Shown one piece after another: positions 27,684 through 36,071 of a stretch of DNA of 64,000 nucleotides. The stretch is from positions 62,001 to 126,000 of the forward strand of contig CAJTYF010000001.1 in assembly GCA_910583945.1 (NCBI GenBank), written 5' to 3'. The notes beneath the pieces are model-generated. The model did not search any database. It was not told the origin of the DNA and saw only the letters and a list, made by a program, of their open reading frames with translations. Numbering within the stretch: the stretch's first letter is position 1; each line of letters begins with the position of its first letter. Position numbers and translations under genes: made by a program. The DNA is from an uncultured Bacilli bacterium (GTDB lineage: Bacteria; Bacillota_I; Bacilli_A; RF39; UBA660).

Positions 27684-28301
27684 ATGAAAGGTTTACTTTT
27701 AAAAGATTTTTATACGACAAAAGCAAATATTTTAGTAGCACTTCTCTCGTGTGTAGTAATGGCTATTGGACTATCTATTGTAATATCTCCATCAGTAGTT
27801 ATTATACTTGTTGCAATACCACTTAGTATGACTGTATCAAGTACAATCATATCTGATAAGAAAAATAAATGGACACAATTTGCTATAACTTTGCCAGTAA
27901 CAAAAAAACAAATAATATCAAGTAAATATATCGCTTATTTATTTTGGACAGTATTAGGAATGCTAGTAGGTAGTTTAGTTTGTTATATTATACTCAAAGT
28001 AACAAATAGTACAGATGAATATATAAATATGTTTATGGGCTTTAGCATTATTATATCGTTATTAAGTGGAAGTTTTATTATACCTTGTAATTTCATACTG
28101 CCTGAAGAAAATTCACTGATAGGAACAATACTTGCTTATTCTATGACTTCTGGAATGTTAGCATTATTTATATATTTAATCAAAAAAGTAATAGGTGTGT
28201 CTAATATGAATTTAACATTACTTATTATTTGTAGCATTAGTGTTATAGTTTATTTAATATCTTGGTATATATCACAAAAGAAAATTAAAAACTTTAATTA
28301 A
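27684..28301 (+). CDS. ABC-2-type permease 1
   Basis: This 205-residue protein has about six membrane helices, beginning MKGLLLKDFYTTKANILVAL, with SSTIISDKKNKWTQFAITLP between helices, a signature loop of small ABC-2 permeases. It starts one base after the ATPase stop. It would form the membrane half of the exporter; the substrate is unknown. A terminator follows. Confidence 0.85.
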   Translation: MKGLLLKDFYTTKANILVALLSCVVMAIGLSIVISPSVVIILVAIPLSMTVSSTIISDKKNKWTQFAITLPVTKKQIISSKYIAYLFWTVLGMLVGSLVCYIILKVTNSTDEYINMFMGFSIIISLLSGSFIIPCNFILPEENSLIGTILAYSMTSGMLALFIYLIKKVIGVSNMNLTLLIICSISVIVYLISWYISQKKIKNFN

Positions 28302-28313
28302 AATAAAAATCAA

Positions 28314-28342
28314 GGAGAGATTATTTTATAATTTCTCTTTTT
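28314..28342 (+). terminator. Terminator between the two GntR-ABC operons
   Basis: GAGAGATTA pairs with TAATTTCTC (one G-U, five-base loop) and is followed by TTTTT. It ends the first exporter operon just before the promoter of the second. Confidence 0.75.
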
Positions 28343-28346
28343 AATA

Positions 28347-28385
28347 TTGACAACTGTGTATAATCTGTATATAATGTATATATAC
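28347..28385 (+). promoter_or_regulatory. Consensus promoter and palindrome, second ABC operon
   Basis: TTGACA (28347-28352), a 17-base spacer and TATAAT (28370-28375) are followed at once by the palindrome GTATATATAC (28376-28385). The layout matches the first operon, but the operator sequence differs, suggesting separate recognition by the second GntR protein. Confidence 0.8.
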
Positions 28386-28399
28386 GAGTGAGGTGAGTT

Positions 28400-28777
28400 A
28401 TGGAAATAATAATCAGTAATTCAAGTGGTGTTCCTATATATGAGCAAATTAGAGAACAAATAAAGGCAAAAATAGTATCTAATGAACTTAAATCTGGAGA
28501 ATTATTGCCATCCATAAGAACACTTGCAAAAGATTTAAGATGTAGTGTAATAACAACAAAAAATGCTTATGAGGAATTAGTGCGTGATGGGTATGTTGTA
28601 ACGATTCCTTCTAAAGGGTTTTATGTAGCAAAAGTAAATCTTGATGTTGCAAGAGAAGAACAATTAAATAAAATTGAAAGTTTGCTAGATACAGTAGTAA
28701 CACTTGCAAAAACAAATAATATCGAAAAAAAGACTATAACAGAAATATTAGATATTTTATATGAGGAGGAGAAATAA
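28400..28777 (+). CDS. YtrA-type GntR regulator 2
   Basis: This 125-residue protein is a paralogue of the regulator at 26443, with the same first residues MEIIISNS and the winged helix VPIYEQIREQIKAKIVSNEL followed by LLPSIRTLAKDLRCSVIT. It is preceded by its own consensus promoter. Its recognition helix differs from regulator 1, matching the different palindrome. It probably controls the two genes that follow. Confidence 0.88.
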   Translation: MEIIISNSSGVPIYEQIREQIKAKIVSNELKSGELLPSIRTLAKDLRCSVITTKNAYEELVRDGYVVTIPSKGFYVAKVNLDVAREEQLNKIESLLDTVVTLAKTNNIEKKTITEILDILYEEEK

Positions 28778-29635
28778 ATGGAAAACATTTTAGAAGTAAA
28801 AAAATTATCTAAAAAATATACTGGATTTGAATTAAAGAATATTAGTTTTGAATTGCCGAAAGGTATGATTATGGGATTTATTGGAGAAAATGGTGCAGGA
28901 AAAACGACAACTATTAAATCTATTTTAAATATAATTGGAAATTATAAAGGAGAAGTAAAGATATTTGGGCTTGATAATAAAAAGGATGAAAGAGAAATAA
29001 AAGAAGATATAGGTGTAGTTTTAGACGATATGTTCTTTCCAGAAATACTTTTGCCAAAAGATATAAATACTATTATGAAAGATGTATATAAAAATTGGGA
29101 TTCTGATTTATATTTTAAATATTTGAGGGATTTTAATTTACCGAAAGATAAGCAAATAAAAACTTATTCAAAAGGAATGCGAAAAAAGTTAGAAATAGCA
29201 ACAGCACTTTCACATCATCCGAAACTTTTAATTCTTGATGAGCCAACAAGTGGATTAGATCCGATTGCAAGAAATGAAGTAATAGACATTTTTCAAGATT
29301 TTATTCAAAATGAAGAATGTGGAGTGTTATTATCAAGTCATATTACAAGTGATTTAGAACATATTGCAGATTATATAACTTTTATCAATGATGGAGAAAT
29401 CATACTATCAAAAACGAAAGATGAACTAATAGAACAATATGGAATTGTAAAATGCACCGAATCTGAATTTAAAAAAGTAGATAAGCAAGATTATATTAAG
29501 TATAAGAAAACAAAATATGAATGCGAGTTATTAGTTGAAAATAAAAATGAATTTAAGAAAAAATATAATATAAATACCATAGATAAAATATCATTAGAAG
29601 ATTTAATGGTGTTGATGGTGAAAGGAGAAAAATAA
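28778..29635 (+). CDS. ABC transporter ATPase 2
   Basis: This 285-residue protein has Walker A GENGAGKTT, signature YSKGMRKKLEIA and Walker B LLILDEPTSGLDP. It is a paralogue of the ATPase at 26822 in sequence and operon position. Its stop shares a TAATG junction with the permease gene. It belongs to the YtrB/BcrA-like group. Confidence 0.88.
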   Translation: MENILEVKKLSKKYTGFELKNISFELPKGMIMGFIGENGAGKTTTIKSILNIIGNYKGEVKIFGLDNKKDEREIKEDIGVVLDDMFFPEILLPKDINTIMKDVYKNWDSDLYFKYLRDFNLPKDKQIKTYSKGMRKKLEIATALSHHPKLLILDEPTSGLDPIARNEVIDIFQDFIQNEECGVLLSSHITSDLEHIADYITFINDGEIILSKTKDELIEQYGIVKCTESEFKKVDKQDYIKYKKTKYECELLVENKNEFKKKYNINTIDKISLEDLMVLMVKGEK

Positions 29636-30267
29636 TGTTAGGTTTAATTAAAAAAGATTTTTTTATGCTAAAAGGAAATTTCAAAACTTGGTTAATTTTA
29701 TTATTTGTGTATATTGTTATGGCATTTCAAGAATCAATGAGTTTGGCTTTTTTACTTCCATTTATGTGTGTAGTAACAATGCTATCAACATTTAGTTATG
29801 ATAGTTATAATAAATGGGACGCTTATGTTTGTTCTTTGCCAGCTGGAAGAAAGAATAGTGTAAGAGCAAAGTACATAGCAACATTATTACTTATTTTTGT
29901 AACAGTGATAATAACAACAATTTTAACGATAATAATTGGTTATTATCGCACTAAAACTATAAATATAGAAAGTATGGGAGAAACAATAATGGGAGCAATA
30001 TTTGCAACTACTTTATTACAGAGCATTATGTATCCTGCTATTTATAAGTTTGGTGTAGAAAAAGCAAGAATTGCAATATTTATAGTTGTATTTGGATTTG
30101 CGTTAATTGGTGGTGTTTTATCAAAATATATTGATTTTGAATCCATTATACAAGGATTAGCATTTTTAGAAAACTATATGATGATTATTATTCCTATTAT
30201 TATAATTGCAATGTTGTATGCTTCTTATAAAATATCAGAGGTTATATATAAAAGAAAAGAATACTAA
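29635..30267 (+). CDS. ABC-2-type permease 2
   Basis: This 210-residue membrane protein has about six helices. Its N-terminus MLGLIKKDFFMLKGNFKTWL and loop TFSYDSYNKWDAYVCSLPAG correspond to those of permease 1, so the whole three-gene operon is a diverged duplicate. Translation is coupled to the ATPase by the TAATG overlap. The exported compound is unknown. Confidence 0.85.
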   Translation: MLGLIKKDFFMLKGNFKTWLILLFVYIVMAFQESMSLAFLLPFMCVVTMLSTFSYDSYNKWDAYVCSLPAGRKNSVRAKYIATLLLIFVTVIITTILTIIIGYYRTKTINIESMGETIMGAIFATTLLQSIMYPAIYKFGVEKARIAIFIVVFGFALIGGVLSKYIDFESIIQGLAFLENYMMIIIPIIIIAMLYASYKISEVIYKRKEY

Positions 30268-30361
30268 AATATAAGTTATAGAAAATTCCAAGTATTGATT
30301 CAAAAAGACATTTAGAGTCTTTAGTAAATAAAAAATATATCAAAGAGGAGATGTGTCTAAG

Positions 30362-30565
30362 ATGAGTAAATATGAGCCATTATGGAAGTATTTAAAAGAA
30401 AACAATAAAGATAGTTATAAATTATCGTATGAAGAAATCAAAAAAATTTTAGGATTTGATATAGACCATTCTTTTTTGAAATATAAGAAAGAATCTGAAG
30501 AATATGGGTATAAAGTTGGCAAAATATCAATGAAAGAAAAAAAAGTGATTTTCAATAAGATATAA
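30362..30565 (+). CDS. Small conserved protein, possibly DUF7662-like
   Basis: This 67-residue protein is read from ATG 30362; an in-frame GTG at 30353 is too close to GAGGAG. The sequence YEPLWKYLKE, SYEEIKKILGFDIDHSFLKY, YGYKVGKISMKEKKVIFNK is a recurrent small Firmicutes family of unknown role. The remark on DUF7662 is from memory and uncertain. It opens a run of small unrelated cargo genes. Confidence 0.65.
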   Translation: MSKYEPLWKYLKENNKDSYKLSYEEIKKILGFDIDHSFLKYKKESEEYGYKVGKISMKEKKVIFNKI

Positions 30566-30610
30566 ATATTAAATACAATTAAAAGGTAATGTAAGAAAGG
30601 AGATAGATTT

Positions 30611-30967
30611 ATGCCAAGAGTAGTAAAAAACAAAAAATTAGTAAATACAAGGCTAGCAACTAATTATGGAGGATGGATGTACTGTGATAAGTGCAACGAA
30701 AATATAGGTTATTTATGTTATGCAACTTATGATAGATTAGAATTAAAATATAAATGTAACTGTGGGAGTATTGGTAGTGCATTATTAGATTTTGAAGATA
30801 GCAAAATAGGTCAAAATTGTAGTGATGAATTAGTTACTATAAAAAATAGATTTTGTTGTCCAAAGGATAATGAACCTTTAATTACAATATTAGATAAAAA
30901 AGTGGCTAGTTATGAAATGAAAATTACTTGTAAATCTTGTGAAAGTATCTATAAAAAAGAAAAATAG
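30611..30967 (+). CDS. Zinc-ribbon-like small protein
   Basis: This 118-residue protein contains CDKCNENIGYLC, a CNCGS knuckle, CCPKDNEPL and CKSCESIY, that is several CxxC or CxC pairs suited to zinc binding. No named family is recognised. AAAGGAG precedes ATG 30611. The AAATTACAATTT spacer begins at its stop codon and leads into the acetyltransferase gene. Confidence 0.65.
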   Translation: MPRVVKNKKLVNTRLATNYGGWMYCDKCNENIGYLCYATYDRLELKYKCNCGSIGSALLDFEDSKIGQNCSDELVTIKNRFCCPKDNEPLITILDKKVASYEMKITCKSCESIYKKEK

Positions 30968-30992
30968 AAATTACAATTTGAAAGTGAGTTGA
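30968..30992 (+). repeat. ATTACAATTT intergenic spacer, copy 3
   Basis: AAATTACAATTT followed by GAAAGTGAGTTGA, one base different from copies 1 and 2, 18 kb away. It follows the TAG of the zinc-ribbon gene and places its SD-like part before ATG 30997. Confidence 0.8.
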
Positions 30993-30996
30993 TAAA

Positions 30997-31515
30997 ATGA
31001 ATATTAAATTGGTAAGACCAACAATAGAATTGAAATCAAAAGCATTAGAATATAGACAAGAACATTTTGATAATAATGAGTTGATTATAAATGGTAGTGA
31101 ATTATTTGATAAAATTGATTCTTATGAAGATTGGTTAGAAAAAGTAAATAATAATTCTAAAATCGAAACAGTAGATCCAAACTGGGTTTTAACTGATACC
31201 TTTTTTGCAATTAGAGAAGATGATAGTAGAATTATTGGAATAATTGATTTAAGACATATTTTAAATGAATTTCTAAAAGATTTTGGAAATAGTGGTTATA
31301 GTGTTAGACCAAGTGAGAGAAAAAAAGGTTATGCTACCGAAATGTTGAAGTTACTATTAAAATATGCAAAAGAAACTGGATTAAAGGAACTGCATTTATC
31401 AGTTGAAAGAGATAATATTCCATCAATAAAGACTATTTTAAAAAATGGTGGAAAAATGGAAAGAAGTTTTGAATTTGAAGGTAAACTAGCAGACATTTAT
31501 TTAATTGAACTGTAA
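30997..31515 (+). CDS. GNAT-family N-acetyltransferase
   Basis: This 172-residue protein has the acetyl-CoA loop GYSVRPSERKKGYATEMLKL (about residues 99-118), followed by LHLSVERDNIPSIKTILKNG, which is the N/I-rich end of the GNAT fold. The substrate is unknown; such genes are frequent cargo and may acetylate small molecules or proteins. It is flanked on both sides by the ATTACAATTT spacer. Confidence 0.85.
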   Translation: MNIKLVRPTIELKSKALEYRQEHFDNNELIINGSELFDKIDSYEDWLEKVNNNSKIETVDPNWVLTDTFFAIREDDSRIIGIIDLRHILNEFLKDFGNSGYSVRPSERKKGYATEMLKLLLKYAKETGLKELHLSVERDNIPSIKTILKNGGKMERSFEFEGKLADIYLIEL

Positions 31516-31518
31516 TTC

Positions 31519-31540
31519 AAATTACAATTTAAGGGTGAGA
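31519..31540 (+). repeat. ATTACAATTT intergenic spacer, copy 4
   Basis: AAATTACAATTT followed by AAGGGTGAGA. It starts four bases after the acetyltransferase stop and supplies the ribosome binding site for ATG 31546. Confidence 0.75.
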
Positions 31541-31545
31541 TAAAT

Positions 31546-31734
31546 ATGAAAAATAAATTAAGTTTAGTTAGTTCAATAGTTCAATTAGTATTTGGAACAT
31601 TAGCAATCGTAGCATTTATAATATTACTTATAAATGGAGAAGATATTTCCAAATGGTTAATAACATTATTATTAGCAGTAACGTTTGTGATTATAGGGAT
31701 TATTGGAATTATTGAATATAAAAATAATCACTAA
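31546..31734 (+). CDS. Small two-helix membrane protein
   Basis: This 62-residue protein has two membrane helices (LVSSIVQLVFGTLAIVAFII and LITLLLAVTFVIIGIIGII) joined by the loop LINGEDISKW. No family name is certain. The preceding and following spacers make it one unit of the cassette-like row. Its stop codon TAA is part of spacer copy 5. Confidence 0.65.
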   Translation: MKNKLSLVSSIVQLVFGTLAIVAFIILLINGEDISKWLITLLLAVTFVIIGIIGIIEYKNNH

Positions 31735-31758
31735 ATTACAATTTAAGTGTGAGGTGAG
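31733..31758 (+). repeat. ATTACAATTT intergenic spacer, copy 5
   Basis: AAATTACAATTT followed by AAGTGTGAGGTGAG, overlapping the stop of the 62-residue gene. By analogy with the other copies, the next start codon is expected about nine bases on, where no ATG, GTG or TTG exists in the reading frame. Confidence 0.75.
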
Positions 31759-32497
31759 TATTATAAAAGATAAAATAAGGATAGCATTATGGATTTTTAT
31801 AGTTTATGTTTTTTCTTTCTTATGTTATACTCCAATGATGCTTAAAAAACTTGGAATAGAATTTCCAAATATACTAACATATTTAAAATACTTTTTTGTT
31901 GTTATGCCAGCATTAGTTTCTATTATATTTATACTTTGTGAGCAAAATTTAAAAAAATTTCTAATAGGCAATTTTAAGAAAATATCGTTAAAAGAACTTT
32001 TTATATGTATGATTATTGCTTTAGTTGGTATTGTAATTACTTTCTTTTATTCATTTTTTGAAAAAATTGATTTATTTCCAGATTCAATGGTGGTATTTTT
32101 AATAAATTGTGTATATTTATTTATAACTGCTTTGATCGAAGAAATTGCTTGGAGAGGCTTTCTTTTAAGCAATCTTTTTACTAAAAATAAAAAAATTAAA
32201 GTTATTATATTTGTTGGTATTATTTGGATGATTTGGCATATTCCAATGTGGTTAATTAGAAATTCATTACCCATATTAGATATATTGTATTTTTCTATTT
32301 GGACAATTCTTATTTCGATAATTTTGGGAGTTCTATATTGTGTTTATGAAAATATATTTTCTGTTGCCCTATTGCATATGATTTTTAATGTATGTTTTTT
32401 AGCACCAGTGAAAAATAATAATATTATTATAATTTTTTTTAGTATAGTGGCTATTATAGTATTTAAAAACAAAAAGAAAATATCTAATAGTACCTAA
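31754..32497 (+). CDS. CPBP-family intramembrane protease (Abi-like)
   Basis: This 247-residue polytopic protein has the family motifs EEIAWRGFLLSNLF (EExxxR), WHIPMW and LLHMIFN (HxxxN) in the right order. Such proteins cleave prenylated or membrane substrates, and bacterial members are linked to bacteriocin immunity. The start is uncertain: GTG 31754 lies inside the spacer, while by spacing ATT 31760 or ATA 31763 would fit better. It is the last gene of the row. Confidence 0.8.
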   Translation: MSIIKDKIRIALWIFIVYVFSFLCYTPMMLKKLGIEFPNILTYLKYFFVVMPALVSIIFILCEQNLKKFLIGNFKKISLKELFICMIIALVGIVITFFYSFFEKIDLFPDSMVVFLINCVYLFITALIEEIAWRGFLLSNLFTKNKKIKVIIFVGIIWMIWHIPMWLIRNSLPILDILYFSIWTILISIILGVLYCVYENIFSVALLHMIFNVCFLAPVKNNNIIIIFFSIVAIIVFKNKKKISNST

Positions 32498-32518
32498 TAA
32501 ATGATATATATTGTGATG

Positions 32519-32540
32519 AAAAATTACATTTTGAAAGTGG
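32519..32540 (+). repeat. ATTACAATTT intergenic spacer, degenerate copy 6
   Basis: AAAAATTACATTTTGAAAGTG, close to the other copies but not followed by a gene; the promoter of the Bce-type operon lies downstream. It may mark the place of a lost cassette. Confidence 0.6.
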
Positions 32541-32594
32541 GCAAATATATAAAAAATATTAAAGCAGTCTAATTCTAATATTTAAAAAATTTAC

Positions 32595-32637
32595 TTACAA
32601 AACTGTAATTTTTATTTAAAGATCTGAGCGATATAAT
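32595..32637 (+). promoter_or_regulatory. BceR-type operator and promoter
   Basis: TTACA-AAAC-TGTAA (32595-32608) is the dyad recognised by Bce-type response regulators (TNACA-N4-TGTAA as known from Bacillus). A -10 box TATAAT lies at 32632-32637, with no good -35, as expected for an activator-dependent promoter. The regulator is encoded four genes downstream. Confidence 0.82.
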
Positions 32638-32659
32638 ATTGCTGAAAGGAGAATTAGAT

Positions 32660-33424
32660 ATGGAAGTTTTAAAACTAGAAAATCTAAAAAAATATTATGG
32701 TATAAATACCAATATTACAAAGGCAGTAGATGGAATCTCATTTAATATCGATGAGGGAGAATTTGTTGCTATTATGGGTGCAAGTGGAAGTGGAAAAACA
32801 ACACTGCTTAATTGTATTTCAACTATTGATGTACCAACAAGTGGATTTATAACTATTGGTGGTATTGAAATAACAAAAATTAAGGAAGATGAATTAGCCG
32901 ACTTTAGAAAAGATAATTTAGGCTTTATTTTTCAAGATTTTAATTTACTAGATACAATGACTATTGAAGAAAACATAGCACTATCTTTAATTGTAAATAA
33001 AGAGAATATTAAAGATATTGATAAAAAAGTAGAATCAATAGCAGAGAGATTAGGAATAAGTGATATATTAAAAAAATTTCCTTACGAAGTATCTGGAGGA
33101 CAAAAGCAAAGATGTGCTTGTGCTAGGGCTTTAATCAATAATCCTAAAATTATTCTTGCAGATGAGCCTACTGGAGCATTAGATAGTAAATCTTCTAGGG
33201 TGTTACTAGAAACTATGAAAGAAATGAACAAAGAATTAAAAGCCACGATTTTGATGGTTACACACGATTCTTTTTCTGCTAGTTTTTGTGAAAGAGTGCT
33301 ATTCTTAAAAGATGGGAAGATTTTTAATGAAATCGTGAAAGGAGAAAAAACAAGAAAAGAGTTTTTTGATGAAATTATTGATATGCTTACATTACTAGGA
33401 GGTGATGTAGGCAATGTTAGGTAA
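32660..33424 (+). CDS. BceA-type ABC ATPase
   Basis: This 254-residue protein is read from ATG 32660 behind AAAGGAG. It has Walker A GASGSGKTT, signature VSGGQKQRCACARAL, Walker B IILADEPTGALD and the H-loop VTHD. It is the nucleotide-binding half of a BceAB-type transporter, which frees cell-wall precursors from peptide antibiotics such as bacitracin. It overlaps the permease gene by 11 bases. Confidence 0.9.
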   Translation: MEVLKLENLKKYYGINTNITKAVDGISFNIDEGEFVAIMGASGSGKTTLLNCISTIDVPTSGFITIGGIEITKIKEDELADFRKDNLGFIFQDFNLLDTMTIEENIALSLIVNKENIKDIDKKVESIAERLGISDILKKFPYEVSGGQKQRCACARALINNPKIILADEPTGALDSKSSRVLLETMKEMNKELKATILMVTHDSFSASFCERVLFLKDGKIFNEIVKGEKTRKEFFDEIIDMLTLLGGDVGNVR

Positions 33425-35390
33425 ATTAGCAGTAAGAAATGTTAAAAGAAGTGTCAGAGATTATGCAATATATTTAATAACAATCATTATATCTTTTTCG
33501 CTAATTTTTGCTCTTAACTTAATTTCAACTTCTGAAGAAGTAATGAAATTATCACAGGGATTATATACTTTTCAATATATAATGTATGGTATAAATGCTA
33601 TTGTTTTAGGAGTAATTTGTTTTTTAATTAACTACACAACAAAATTTATATTTGAAAAAAGAAGTAAAGAGTTTGGAATCTACTCATTACTTGGGATCAA
33701 AAAAAGAAAAATAAATAAAATGTTTCTTTTGGAGAGTTTATTGCTTGGATTTGTGGCACTTCTCGTGTCTATGCCAATAGGATTTGCTATAAGTCAATTT
33801 CTATCTATTTTTATAGTGAAGTTACTTGAACTCCCTCAAGCAATATTTATTAAATTAAATCTGAAATCATTTATTTTGCTTTTTATTTATTTTGCCCTTA
33901 TTTATCTTCTAGTATTATGGCGTGCAAATAGAAGAATGAAGAAATCATCAATTAACGATTTGTTAACATTAGAAAAACAAAACGAAAAGAAAATAACAAA
34001 ATCCAAAAAACATAGAAACATTATATTTTTATTAAGTGTTGCTTTAGGAATTATTGCTTTATTTTTGTGGAATATGAAATTAAAGCCACAAGTTTTCCAA
34101 GATTCTAGCATTATGAATATAGTTTTAATATGTTTTGTCCTTTTAATTATAAGTATATATGGAGTTATGATTAGTGTAGGAGATTTTATACTATCTGTTG
34201 TCTTAAAAAATAAGAAAATAAAGTATAGTAAAGATAATCTATTTATAGCAAGGACATTTAGTGCAAAAGCAAAGACGCTTGGGTTTGTATTTGGAACATT
34301 ATCTATGCTTATTACTTTGGCTATATTATTTTTAAATATATCTAGTTTAAATAAAGGATTATATGATTATCAGATAGATTCAAATTCGCCTTTTGATGTT
34401 GCAGTTACGGATAAAAAAGAACACTTAAAGGATTATCTGGATATTATTAAAGAAGATTATACAATTAAAAATGATTTTGTTTATGATATTTATAAAGATA
34501 AAACAGCAACAATTTTAAAAACTACCCCAATATCGGACTATAAAAGTGATGAAAGCGTGTTTGATCCAGTTATACGATTAAGCGATTATAACAGACTGCT
34601 AGAATTAAGGGGACAGGAAAAAATAAGTTTAAATCAGCAGGAATGTATCGTGCTTTCTGAAATTCGCTTTAAAAATGATATGAATAATTTAATGCCAAAT
34701 AAAATAGTGTTGTCAAATGGAACTGAATTGAAATTAAAAGATTTTACGACAAACGGATATTGGGCAAGAATATCAAACGAGTATTATAATATTGTCGTAC
34801 CAGATAGTGCAGTATCTGGTTTAGAAATAGATACAAGTCATTTAGTAGTAAATACAAAAGAAAAAACAAAAACAGAATTAAAAGAAAAAATGAAAACAAG
34901 ACTAAAAGAATATATGACTTATATAGATGAAAATGGGGAGGAAGATGATACTTACTATAATGTAGTTGTAAAAGGAGAACTTATCGAAGAAACAAATACA
35001 ATGACTATGATAATTTCAACAATTTGTATTTATATGGCATTTATTTTTATAGCAAGTGTTGGAACTATAATTGCCATTCAATCATTAAGTGATTCCAATA
35101 AGTATAAGTATAGATATAAAGTTTTGAGTAATCTAGGAGTACGAGATGAGAATATTTTTAAAACTGTACGAAAACAGTTGTTAATACTATTTGGTATTCC
35201 TGTTGTATATCCAATTATACTCAACCTTTGCTTAATCATACCAATAAATAACATTTATAAAATAATGCTTGATAGTAATACGATTTATTTATCTTATTTT
35301 ATAGGAACACTTGTAGAATTTTTAGTGATTTATGCAGTATATTATATTGCCACATATTTTAGTTTTAAAAGAAATATAAAAGAAGTCTAA
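33414..35390 (+). CDS. BceB-type permease
   Basis: This 658-residue protein has about ten membrane helices with FtsX-like segments near both ends (EKRSKEFGIYSLLGIKKRKI after helix 2, and KYKYRYKVLSNLGVRDENIF near the C-terminus). A large extracellular domain of about 200 residues lies between helices 7 and 8. That domain and the partnered ATPase, regulator and kinase define a Bce module. It is both the resistance pump and the sensor that drives the kinase. Confidence 0.9.
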   Translation: MLGKLAVRNVKRSVRDYAIYLITIIISFSLIFALNLISTSEEVMKLSQGLYTFQYIMYGINAIVLGVICFLINYTTKFIFEKRSKEFGIYSLLGIKKRKINKMFLLESLLLGFVALLVSMPIGFAISQFLSIFIVKLLELPQAIFIKLNLKSFILLFIYFALIYLLVLWRANRRMKKSSINDLLTLEKQNEKKITKSKKHRNIIFLLSVALGIIALFLWNMKLKPQVFQDSSIMNIVLICFVLLIISIYGVMISVGDFILSVVLKNKKIKYSKDNLFIARTFSAKAKTLGFVFGTLSMLITLAILFLNISSLNKGLYDYQIDSNSPFDVAVTDKKEHLKDYLDIIKEDYTIKNDFVYDIYKDKTATILKTTPISDYKSDESVFDPVIRLSDYNRLLELRGQEKISLNQQECIVLSEIRFKNDMNNLMPNKIVLSNGTELKLKDFTTNGYWARISNEYYNIVVPDSAVSGLEIDTSHLVVNTKEKTKTELKEKMKTRLKEYMTYIDENGEEDDTYYNVVVKGELIEETNTMTMIISTICIYMAFIFIASVGTIIAIQSLSDSNKYKYRYKVLSNLGVRDENIFKTVRKQLLILFGIPVVYPIILNLCLIIPINNIYKIMLDSNTIYLSYFIGTLVEFLVIYAVYYIATYFSFKRNIKEV

Positions 35391-35411
35391 TAGTTTAGAG
35401 GGAGGTTAATA

Positions 35412-36071
35412 ATGCAAATAGCAATAATTGAAGATGATAGTAAAATCAGAGAAGAACTAGAAAAATTATTAAAGCGAAATAAGTATGAAGTATTACTTAT
35501 AGAGAATTTTGAAAATATTTGTGGGGAACTCGATAATTATAATCCAGATTTGATTTTGCTTGATATAAATCTCCCTTTTCAAAATGGATTTGAAATATGT
35601 AAACAAATTAAAATAGATAAAAATATTCCAGTAATATTTGTTACTAGCAGAGATACAACAAAAGATGAACTAATGAGCATTGAAGTTGGAGGAATTGACT
35701 TTATTACAAAGCCTTATGACACTATGATTTTATTAGAAAAAATAAAAAGAGCCATTAACATATCAAATCCTATAAACTATAAAGAAATAAGTAAAAATGG
35801 CTATGTGCTTGATCTTCATTTATCTTTACTTAAAAAAGGAGATATGGAAGTAGAATTAACTAGAAATGAATTTAGAATTTTATATTATTTCTTTATGAAT
35901 GATAAGCGAGTTATCACAAAGGAAGAATTACTAGATAAATTATGGAATGATAAGTATTATTTAGATGAAAATATTTTAATGGTAAATATAACTAGATTAA
36001 GGAAAAAAGCCAAAGAAATAGGAATAGATGATTTGATAAAAAATGTTAGAGGAAAGGGTTTTGTTCTATGA
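35412..36071 (+). CDS. BceR-type response regulator
   Basis: This 219-residue protein is an OmpR-type regulator: acidic pair IIEDD, phospho-acceptor Asp in LILLDINLP (about residue 51), Thr/Ser in IFVTSRD, Lys in FITKPYD, and a winged-helix C-terminus with TRNEFRILYYF and NVRGKGFVL. It should bind the TTACA-N4-TGTAA dyad upstream of the operon. The stop overlaps the kinase start by four bases. Confidence 0.92.
   Translation: MQIAIIEDDSKIREELEKLLKRNKYEVLLIENFENICGELDNYNPDLILLDINLPFQNGFEICKQIKIDKNIPVIFVTSRDTTKDELMSIEVGGIDFITKPYDTMILLEKIKRAINISNPINYKEISKNGYVLDLHLSLLKKGDMEVELTRNEFRILYYFFMNDKRVITKEELLDKLWNDKYYLDENILMVNITRLRKKAKEIGIDDLIKNVRGKGFVL

Noticed and set aside
30283..30364. In-frame stretch reading like KIPSIDSKRHLESLVNKKYI before the small gene at 30362
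   Set aside because: Might be the tail of a lost helix-turn-helix gene, but it is too short and has no recognisable motif, so I do not call a pseudogene.
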